From: Lateolabrax maculatus | Taxonomy: Eukaryota; Chordata; Actinopteri; Acropomatiformes; Lateolabracidae | Assembly (NCBI GenBank): GCA_031216445.1 | Contig: CM062215.1 | Coordinates: 7,338,001-7,402,000, forward strand | Reading direction: 5' to 3' | Length of the DNA stretch: 64,000 nt | Shown here: piece after piece, positions 1-8,814 of the stretch | How the letters are laid out: every line of letters starts with the position of its first letter | Numbering within the stretch: the first letter of the stretch is position 1 | The notes under the pieces: model-generated | Databases searched by the model: none | Told to the model about the DNA's origin: nothing | Seen by the model: the letters and a program-made list of their open reading frames with translations, nothing else | Position numbers and translations under genes: made by a program

Positions 1-91
1 GCTGTCGCATTGTGTAGCGAAATAGTTTTGTTAAAAAGTTATTAATTATTCCAGCATGTATAATCCCCCATCACATCCAGTGCCATCTCAC

Positions 92-284
92 CTGAGCAGG
101 CTGTTAATGGAGGAGGTGCCGCGGTCGATGCTTCGCAGCACCTCGCCGGTTTTGCGGCCCAGATGCCAGCGCAGGGACAGGGAGTGCAGGTGGGAAAACA
201 GACGCACCTGAACCACGCGGTTGGTGTACTGCTGCACCCGGATCCACAGGAACGAGCGCACGTTACTGACGAACCCCGAGGCAC
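92..284 (-). CDS. abcb6: abcb6 coding exon 5
   Basis: 193 bases. It encodes GFVSNVRSFLWIRVQQYTNR, then LFSHLHSLSLRWHLGRKTGE and DRGTSSINSLL, the conserved intracellular coupling region before the remaining membrane helices. It ends CTCAG|GTGAGA. Bases 1-91 are the start of the next intron. Confidence 0.92.
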
Positions 285-3010
285 CTGGGGAGGGGAGATA
301 ACGGCGAACGTCTCATCACTGCCGTCATGAGAAATGGGATCTGAGGCAGAAAATGAATGTGCAGTATCGCTTGTATTCGCCTGTCTTTCTGTGACAAAAG
401 ATCTCTCTCTGCATTACGCGTCCAGAACATGAATGAGTCGGCCCTACCTGCCCCGCCGCCCTGCATGAACTTGAGCAGGACATAAATACACACTGTAGTA
501 GCCAGAGTGTGCCAGCTGCTGCCGTCAGTCAGTTCATTCACTGGGAGAGGGACAAACACATAAAGATGAATAAGGGAAAAAGTCAGACAGTCAGGTTTGA
601 AGATATGGTAGATAAACACTAAGATAAATGAGGCATGTAAAATTGGGAAGGTGTTTTATATTCCTCTCTCTGGCCCTCTGGAAGCACTAAGCTATCAAGG
701 GATGGATGTCTCAATTTTATTACATCCTGAGGAATAGTGTGTGTTAAACTTGATGAGTCTGTCTACAAGCCACTAGGTGTATATTTAACATTATTTTTGG
801 CGTGTTTTTTATGTGGCTCTTGGGGCTTTCGACCCGTGGCTCAGAATGAATAAATAAAAGCCAGTATCAGCCTGTGGCTCGAACTTGTTGCAGCAGTGTA
901 GTTGCAGAAACAGGCCATTTAACTTGAGCATCAGCCCTGAAAGAAATACAAATTTGAGTCTACAGGGTTAGATAAAAAAAAAAAAAATACCTCACTCACC
1001 AATATTCTTGTAGTAAATGGGTACAAAGACGTTAATAGCTCTCTCGACTCCCAGCAGCGACAAACAGAAGAGGACCAGTAGCTGGAGGAAGATGTTGCCC
1101 CGGGGCCACATGTAGGGAACAAGCAGGCGGACTTTCTTCCTGAAGCCCTGCCAGGTAGACTGGTTGTCTTCTGTTCCGCCCAAAAGGCTCTGAGATGGAG
1201 AAAGATATTAAATATCTAACACAGCATTGCACAGTGTATAACAGTGGAATAGATCGCGTGTCTGAGATGCAAAACTGTGAAATGTCACAGTTTTCTTTTT
1301 TAGTAGTGATAAACCAGTAGGAAAAAAAGTGCTATTTGGGCGTCACTACCTGTCCGCTATTCTCTACGTCCCGCTCGTCTTCGTTTATCAGCAGCATGTA
1401 CGGTTTCCGTGGCAACCCTGGCGCTTTGAGACCAATGAAGAAGAGCAGCCCCGTGGCAGTGTAGCGCATCAGCCACAGGGCAAACTGCACCTGAGGGGTC
1501 CACAGACAATTCAGAGCAGATCAATATGGATACCACATCGCAGGTAAACAGCATGTGATAGTGGAGGGATGTTAATTTAATGCTCATAAGGCGGGCGTGT
1601 ATGAGAAAATGACTAAACTGATGACTGCTTTAGATGTGTCATTTATTACACCATGACCAAGTCTCTGAATAACTTATATCAATATATTATCATACAAATT
1701 ACAATTATATAATATTTTTTCCAGGCTCCTTTTAAAATGAAGTATCAATTTGAGTGAAACACAGGATAAACAGTTTGGGGAGTTGCACTGCATATCACAA
1801 TACAACATTTTGAGGCAAGCACAGATAAAAGAATACAAAGAACCCCTTAAAAAAAGACGCAAACTTCAAGTCATGCTTACAAATATATAACCACAAAGTT
1901 GAAACTACCTCAAGTGACTCAGCGTGGGAGGGGCAGGACTCTGTCTTATGGTTTGATTGGCTAACAGTGCAGCTTTCAGGATCTGAAAGTCAGACGGCCA
2001 TGACTCAGCAAAAAGAGGCTCTAGTCTCGCAGTCACCAGCATTGCTGTTGTGCTTCTTTTTTTTTTTTTCGCACGCCAGCTCGTCTCCCTTTGTCGGCTG
2101 GGTATGTAGTTTGTTAAACTTGAAAACAGGAAAGGCAGCATGGCTTTGAGCGGGCTGACTCGAATTACACGCCTATCTTAAATAAGTAATAACCTTTGGC
2201 CCATTACACTGGTAAAAACACACACACCGTTGACATTATAAAATATTAACAGTAATGATAGTGAGAAGCGTTTTATCCTTAAGCAAAACAAAGGTTTACG
2301 CTATCAGTGCATTTAGTGGTTCTTTGAAGATTAGAGTAATAAAGTTAACTTAACCCTGAATCGATAGGAGTGGAGATAAAATGCAAAAACACAAGATGCA
2401 TGCTGGTACAGAGGACCAACAACAAAGTGGTATGTCTTTTTTGGGTTTTTAATTGTCAAAATCGGATCTTACGTGATGCTCGATATGTCCTCACCTGTTG
2501 CTGATTGTCCTCCAGGCCCCACCACCAGTGAGGACTGTACCAGGAGACGAAGGCCAGGTTCTCAGCGGAGAAAGCCCCCGCCCAGAACAGGAGCAGGGCC
2601 GCGCTGTGGCCCCTGGTCCGGTCCATCAGCAGGGCCCTGCGCCTCTCCACCCTGAGCAGGGCTATGGCCCAGGCCCAGGCCAGCGCGGAGAACCAGCCGT
2701 ACAACACCACGTACCCGGGGAGGTGCCCCCCGCTGGCCGCCCGCCACACCATCCCACCCAGGAACTGGAGCACCAGGAGGACGGAGACGGCCAGCTGCAG
2801 GCCGTAGAGGCGGGAGCGCGGGATGAACTTGGGCTCCATCGCCGTGCCGTACTTCTGGTAGAATACGCAGTGGATGGCGCCGAGGAAGAAGGCCACGGTG
2901 AGCAGGACGGTGGGCACCAGCGTGAAGTAGAAGCAGGGGGAGATGCCCTCGTCCACCCAGGTCTGGGAGATGGAGGCGTTGGCGTCGCAGTAGCTCTGCA
3001 TGAACACCAT
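92..3010 (-). CDS. abcb6: ABCB6-like ABC transporter, 5' part (five coding exons, gene runs off the left edge)
   Basis: Half-size ABC transporter of the ABCB family. The human relative is linked to porphyrin transport and is found in mitochondrial, endolysosomal and plasma membranes. The coding join on the minus strand is 2495-3010, 1350-1490, 1000-1189, 448-540, 92-284, about 377 codons, all with GT-AG borders and matching phases. The N-terminus has Cys8 and Cys26 at the same positions as human ABCB6 and the motif SPCFYFTLVP. It also has several hydrophobic segments (the TMD0 region), WWWGLED, then WPRGNIFLQLLVLFCLSLLG, VFVPIYYKNI and GRKTGEVLRSIDRGTSSI, which are ABCB6 hallmarks of the main membrane domain. 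The Walker A, signature and Walker B motifs are not in this window and should lie to the left. Teleosts may carry two abcb6 copies, and I cannot tell which this is. Confidence 0.93.
448..540 (-). CDS. abcb6: abcb6 coding exon 4
   Basis: 93 bases, phase 1 to phase 1. It encodes VNELTDGSSWHTLATTVCIY and then VLLKFMQGGGAG. The QGGG motif matches human ABCB6 (FLQGGGTG). The acceptor CTCCCAG lies just above 540 and the donor GTAGGG just below 448. Confidence 0.92.
1000..1189 (-). CDS. abcb6: abcb6 coding exon 3
   Basis: 190 bases. It encodes STWQGFRKKVRLLVPYMWPRG and then the first helix of the main transmembrane domain, ending YYKNI plus one base. The donor is GTGAGT. Confidence 0.92.
1350..1490 (-). 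CDS. abcb6: abcb6 coding exon 2
   Basis: 47 codons in phase 0, starting VQFALWLMRY and including GLKAPGLPRKPYMLLINEDE. This matches the end of TMD0 and the linker of ABCB6. The acceptor is CCTCAG at 1491-1496 and the donor is GTAGTG just below 1350. Confidence 0.9.
2495..3010 (-). CDS. abcb6: abcb6 coding exon 1 (TMD0)
   Basis: 172 codons. The start ATG at 3010-3008 sits in a strong Kozak context (GCAGCCATGG). It lies 8 bases inside an exon whose acceptor (CCCCAG) puts the exon start at 3018, so the upstream in-frame ATG near 3058 is intronic and is not the start. The exon contains an N-A-S glycosylation sequon at residues 11-13 and the Cys8/Cys26 pair. It ends in phase 0 at CAACAG|GTGAGG. 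Confidence 0.92.
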
Positions 3011-3434
3011 GGCTGCAGCTGGGGAGGGACGGAGAAGGATTTCATCAGAGGCATCCATAGGTTAAACACAACAGCTTAAATGACTGCGCGCCTTGGCAAT
3101 GCAAGTGAGGCAAAGCAAGTGGCTTGGCTTGGCTCGGCTATATTGGGCCTTGAACTTCTGTGACACACATTTTTTCAGCTGACTCATGGTCCACAGTTGC
3201 ACCTGCTTTTCGCCGCTGCTTATGAAATGACCCCCAGAAAAAAACCCCTCCTAAATGATTACCAAACGGCAAGGGCACAGAGATTTACAGAGACACACCG
3301 TGCGTAAAGTGTCCATTTACACACGCCAACATAACTCCCCCCCCCCCCTAAGAACAAGCGATAAAAACACTTTCAACATGTATTTCATAGTCTCTACACA
3401 CAAAATAACGACCTGTTGTTAGCCGCAACCTCAC

Positions 3435-3700
3435 CTTTATTTTCCAGGAGCCTGGCTCGTCACCTCTGCCGGTACCTGAACGCAGCAGACGTCTCTCCGC
3501 TTTTAAACCGTTAGCTGCGGGTTAGCTCCGCCGGCTAACTCAACGGACAACGAGGCGGCGGCGGACCGGAGACGGTTCGCGACACATCGGTAACTCCAGG
3601 TGTCCGTCACCGGTACCGTCCACTCTGCGTGTGCGTGGGTGTGCGTGATCCTCCTCCTCCTGTTGTTGTCCTTGCCGCGTTCATGTTAAACAACACCGCT
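3435..3700 (-). promoter_or_regulatory. abcb6: abcb6 non-coding first exon and CpG-rich promoter
   Basis: About 3440-3780 is CpG-rich (for example CGAGGCGGCGGCGGACCGG), unlike the AT-rich sequence around it. A donor AAATAAAG|GTGAGG at 3435 faces the coding-exon acceptor at 3018, which implies a 5'-UTR exon from 3435 up to an unplaced start near 3650-3750. I see no TATA box, which fits a housekeeping CpG-island promoter. The exact start site is not visible. Confidence 0.6.
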
Positions 3701-3795
3701 CCGTGACTCTGCACAACGGCCGGAGAGAAGCGAGCGCCCCCTGCAGGAGGAGCACGGGGAGGACATCGGCGCGGCTGGACGGGTTGGGATCTTTA

Positions 3796-4115
3796 ATCCG
3801 GGTAAAAGTAGCAGTACTGCAGTGGAAAAGTACTCAGGTTACAGGCGAAACTTCTGCATTTACAGTTTTACTTAGAAGTACTGAAGTGGGCTATTATCTG
3901 CAAAATGAACTGACATTTGAAAGCACATGTAGACTCCTACTACATGCATGACTTTTAATCTGGAGAGTGACTTGTAAACACATCTGTCGGATAAATAGAA
4001 TTAAAGTACAGTATTTCCCTCTCAAATGTAAAGTAATTTCATAAAGTAAAGTAAATTACAAGTACCTCAAAACTGTACTTAACTATAAATGTACTTAGTT
4101 ACATTCCACCACTGG
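3796..4115. mobile_element. Fish MITE-like interspersed repeat (AAGTACTTAGTTACATTCCACCACTGG family)
   Basis: Contains the chain GTAAAAGTA, AAGTACAGTATTTCCCTCTC, CAAGTACCTCAAAACTGTAC and GTACTTAGTTACATTCCACC, ending CCACTGG at about 4115. From memory this is a very abundant repeat in spiny-rayed fish genomes, probably a non-autonomous DNA transposon. The left end is degraded, so I cannot show both terminal repeats or a target-site duplication. Confidence 0.6.
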
Positions 4116-4129
4116 AAATTAAATGCACT

Positions 4130-4363
4130 TAAGTCACAGTTCAATATTTATAATATGTGTTGAATATTTCATGTCTAGTTTTTTGCACATATTTCTTTGT
4201 GTATATTCTTTATTTATGTTGTATACATTTTCTTGCTGTAACCTATATATTGCATTTTGTCATATTTAATATTTAAAGCACAGCACTGGAGGGGGCAACA
4301 AAGCATTTCTCTGCACAGTGTAAAATAAAATGTGACAAATAAAAACCTGAAACTTGAAACTTC
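4130..4363 (+). mobile_element. LINE-type 3' tail fragment
   Basis: AT-rich segment with AACAAAGCATTTCTCTGCAC followed by TGTGACAAATAAAA and a short tandem tail (CTGAAACTTGAAACTT). This arrangement resembles the 3' ends of L2/CR1-clade fish retroelements. No reverse-transcriptase reading frame is present, so it is at most a 5'-truncated copy. Confidence 0.4.
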
Positions 4364-5015
4364 ATAGTGGTGCTGTTATTAAGCCAGTTTCTGTCACTCG
4401 TGTCACATATTTTCTGTTCAAATTACATATACATCATAAACCAAAAATCAACACTGGTATATCTTTGATTGACACAACTCTTATTTCATACAATTTAGAG
4501 ATGCTAACCAATTTATACAACAGATTGTATGAAAACTTTGATCAAATGAGGAAAAATGAGAACTTGCAATGGTGCAAGATGATCAGTAGATGGCACTAAA
4601 TACTAAGGTATAATCTGAGGAAACCACTGGATACAACAAACTTGTGTACGAACAATAGTTAATAAAACCTCCATGACCACAGGCAGTGAGAAAAAACTTC
4701 TCTTGGAGGTGGACCAGAATAACAGTGTTTTATAATGGCATGATATTAATTGCCAGCAGTGTGTAATTTTCCTGCTATTTTAAGGCCAGTGAATTAATGG
4801 CAACATAACCCAAGTGTACCTCTTACACTGAAAAGAGTAATTTTCAAGTCAAAGGAACATAAAAAGAACACCGTCTTGCAGTGATGGGGGGTTTAAGTTA
4901 AGAGCTTTTCCATCAAACTGTAAATTCAGGGTTTAGTACAAAGAGGGGAAGTGACTCAAAAGCAAGCTGTCGCATCTGTCCTTCCTATGAGCATGAATAA
5001 AAGACTTTTCAGAAA

Positions 5016-5059
<44 letters not shown>

Positions 5060-7740
5060 CTGCATTTGAAAGAGGGAAAACGGGAAGCATATCCTCATGT
5101 AGAGTGGAAACAGGGAAAAGAAGCGAGGGAGCTTGTGATGTCTTGTGTGAGCTTGCACCCACACATGCACACACGCAGGACACAGGCTGGGATGGAAAAG
5201 GGGGTAAATCTTATCATTTAGAGCCTTCACAATGGGCATAAAGAGCTGCTAATCTGCTTCATCTCCCCGGCTCTTTTGTGTGAGTGGAAATGGACCTTCT
5301 GTCCATCGGCTGCTGGTCGCCCCGCTCTTTTGTCTCCCAGTGGATGTGATGGCCTGCCCATCACAACCCTCATCTCTCTCCTCTTTTGTGGGCGTCCCCA
5401 CACCAGAGTACAGCCTCAGCTGGGGCCCTATAAATCCTTTAGGTGTGTCTTTTCTTGTATTCAATCCCACCTTTTCTCTCATTCTCATTTATGCTTCTTT
5501 GTTCACTTGAGGTTGCCTGACACATATGAATGGTTAAAGGCGGGGATAAGACGGATGTGTATGCCAATCTAATCCCTTGATTTAGTGAGAAAAGGATACT
5601 GGTGGTGTTAGAAATGCTATGTCCAATCTCATTACTACTAACGGCGATCAATAAAGCTTTCAGTTCTGCTGAATGTACTATTCACTGAAAGATTGGGCTT
5701 TGTGAATTCAGTTCTTAGCACAAACTCACTGGCAGATGACCTTTGCTACCTTTAATACTCACAAATCACCCATGATCTATTGTGTGGTCGACAGGCCGTT
5801 CATATAGAAGATATGGGCTGGCAAGCATCTACCTTTGCTGCAGTGCTGTTGAACGAGGCGCTGAATTTCCGCCAGCTTGCATTTACCATCTGAATAGGGA
5901 TTAATAAACCGCACTTTACTTCCATGGATGCACCATCTAATCATATTTTCCAGTGAGGATGAATAAAGGTAGCTCTTACGTTATTTAGATATTTGAAAGT
6001 ATGACGCTACATCGCATTCAGGCATATGTCGAATGATTCTGACATGTGTATTCGTGCCACAGCCTCGCCCTCGCTGTTACTGTTTGTCTATTTTTGAAGA
6101 GGCGAGCTTATCTGCCAGAAAAACCCACAGTTAAAATCACACACAGAATTTACTGGAAAAAAACGGGAGCCAAGTATTTGGTTTAGACATCTGGTGTAGA
6201 CTCTTCCTTTGGCCCTCACGCTGATGGCCGTTTGCTGAAATAGGAATTCTCCATTCATGAAGTTTTCAACCTGTTTCATCATTGTAGTACCTGAGTGAAC
6301 GGGCCACCTACAGTTTTTGTGCCGAGTTAAGGCACGAACAGTTTTTCTGAAGGGAAAATAAAGGACGAGGTTCTCTTACTTTTTTGATACTTTATGGATG
6401 CAGTCCAAAGCCTTTAAACGGGTGACTAGCTTCTCAGCACATGGGGTCGATGACCTCCAGCTTAAGACATGTTTGAAAGAGCTTTTCACTTGGAAAGACT
6501 TTCCACTTGGCACATTGAGCTTGACAATGTACTCTGAGTTTGAGTCTGAACTGTCCGACCCTGGCAGCCCACCGAGAGTAGTTCAACCACCTTTTCCTCC
6601 TGTAAAGAGGGTGCACGGGATAAGATCTCCTTTCAAACTGCTCTTGACAAACACAAAGGGGCTACCTCCAGCGCTACTGAACTGCAGCCTCACCACAGTC
6701 CTCCATATGTAGACAGAGGCAGAAGGGAAAGAGGGGAGCCGGAAGGTGAGGGAGAGGTGGTTCAGAAAGACATGGAAGAAGAGGGGGAGCTTGTGTGTGT
6801 GTGTGTGTGCGCAAGATAACACAGGCCAGAGAAACCAGATTGACGCCTCGGTGCCGTCACTGTGTGGGCGAATCTGTCACAGATACACAGGCAGATAGGC
6901 TGAGGCAGAGGGGTATTGTTAGAGAGGACGCAGAGCCCCGAACTAACCTATCTACACGCTGCAGGCACAATGGACTGGAAAACTAGCAACACCTTTCTCC
7001 TGTTCGCCCCACACACACACACACGGAAACACTCACCCCTACGTTACATTCATTTCTCTGTGTAAAAGCAATGGTGTACCTGTTACATCCTGAGTGGTAC
7101 CTCTTTAAAGTCATCTTACAATATTGTGCTTTGACCTCTAGGGGCAGCCACACATCATACATCATAGCAGTACCTGCGGGCTGCAAGTGATATGCAGATG
7201 AATGGAAAAAAAACAGGGTTGCTGTGTGACTGATGTGCCCTGACCTGAAGGCAGACTACTGCACAAGACTTTACGATGAAGAGACAGAAGTACACAGAAC
7301 TATGAACTCGAAAGGAAGAAGTTTAAGGCAACTGCTATGCTGCACAAGAGACCATGTATAGTCCAACTGAATAAAGTCTGAGCTTCGTGGAGTGGAGAAC
7401 AAGCAACACATTTTTTCCTGTGTCTGATGTCTGTTTGACCGTTCATATGAGAAGAATGGTTTCTGAAAACCCATGGATTTGGTGCAAAAAAGTTTTATAA
7501 TTTTTTTAATCCTCTGAATAAAGAGGATTAAAGAATTATTATGTAATAATAAATTATCATTTCATACTTTATCATGTATTAAACCCTTAAGAATGCCACA
7601 AATATTCAAGACAGTTCAAAATAAAGCACAGAAATACAGGATTATCTCATCAAAAGGCAAAAAGTAAACACAATCCACGACTGAAGCCACTGTAGCATAA
7701 GCACTAAGCTGAGAAATTGAGCCATTTCATGGAGACTGTC
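4364..7740. other. Intergenic region without recognised genes
   Basis: No reading frame here has splice sites or protein similarity I recognise. It holds a (TG)n tract at 5019-5057, a shorter one near 6791-6809, a (CA)n tract near 7010-7024 and scattered AT-rich sequence. It separates the abcb6 promoter from the H2A.Z-like fragment. Confidence 0.6.
5019..5057. repeat. (TG)n microsatellite
   Basis: Uninterrupted GT dinucleotides over about 39 bases. The short reading frames across it are artefacts of the repeat. Confidence 0.95.
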
Positions 7741-7758
7741 CAATCTCCACAGTACAGG

Positions 7759-7999
7759 TTAAACAGTCCTCTGTTGCCCCCTTCTTACAGTCACAGATTT
7801 GCGGATGTGGGGGTCGATTCCACCACCAGTGATGGAGGCTTTGATGAGTGATTCCAGCTCCCGGTGCCCTCCAATGGCCTGCTGCAAATGTCGTGAAGTT
7901 GAAGCTTTTAACCTTCAGATGCTTTAACGCAACTTCTGCCAAATCCTCAACCCCAGAGTGAGCTGCAGTGGCTTTGACACGACCACGGCTGCTTCTGGA
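7759..7999 (-). pseudogene. Histone H2A.Z-like processed pseudogene fragment
   Basis: On the minus strand, GRVKATAA then LKVK resembles H2A.Z (GRVGATAA ... KDLKVK). After a one-base frameshift near 7890-7905 a second frame reads TSRHLQQAIGGHRELESLIK, then ASITGGGIDPHIRKS, and ends RRGQQRTV plus a TAA stop at 7759-7761. The last part matches the H2A.Z C-terminus (PRHLQLAI, ELDSLIKATIAGGG, KKGQQKTV) and not canonical H2A. About ten codons are missing in the first half, and the N-terminal tail is absent or scrambled. Vertebrate H2A.Z genes have introns and this copy has none, so retrotransposition is the simplest origin. It cannot encode an intact histone. Confidence 0.8.
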
Positions 8000-8650
8000 C
8001 ATCATGGGTCTGTTGAGCAAAACCACTAAACTGCACCCACGCTCTCAGTGAGTGTGAAATATATGTAAACAAAAATGCTTGTTGGGTGAGTCAGCTCCAC
8101 TAAAATGAGGCAATGTACACAGGAGTTGTTTTATAATAAACAATAATTAATGATAAGTAATTTTAAGGGATGAAACCACATCATGTTTCACATTAAAATT
8201 TGAAAGCTAGAATAAGACAGGACATATTTCAGGTTTTTCCTAAAAAACCTACTTTTCTAATTTTAAATCTATTTTGTATGTACTTCATCTGTGAAAATAT
8301 CAGTTTAGAAACCTGTATGTGTGAAGGGTACAACACAACCTCTTAAAACAGCCCTGCAGATAAAGCTTAAAATGTGTTAGTGTTTGCTAAGAAGATGTCA
8401 ATGTGGTTTTGATTCAAGTTAGTTCTTTTTTAGGCCTTAATTTGCGAAATTGATGCACTGGGTTGTGTTATATTGCTGGTGTTGTTGATTGTTGTGTTAT
8501 TATCAACAACAAAAATTGTACAGATGTGTTTTTTAAAATGATATGGGCTATTAAACCACATTAACTCTGAGTTGACTGTATGAACCTACATGTTAAATAC
8601 AGCTGGGAAAAACACAAAACAGAACTTCACTTTGTTCTGGAACTGGGAAA

Positions 8651-8814
8651 ATGTCGAGTCACTGGAGTGATTCCAGCTCTGCAGCCAGTCTTCTCAATGC
8701 ACAGCAACTGATCGTGAACTTTACTCAAAACGTAGATCATTTTATGAAACCCAGAGGTGTTTCAGGAAAATTGCAGCCTGCTGTGATCACAGAGATTGAA
8801 AAAAAGTTATTGAA
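8651..8814 (+). CDS. Repeat-protein gene, exon 1
   Basis: 54 codons plus two bases from ATG at 8651, ending TTATTGAA|GTAAGC. It encodes a Ser-rich start and then a likely helical segment (ITEIEKKLL). A further 5' non-coding exon cannot be excluded. Confidence 0.6.

Noticed and set aside
2498..3079. 193-codon open frame on the plus strand
   Set aside because: It is the antisense shadow of the GC-rich abcb6 first coding exon.
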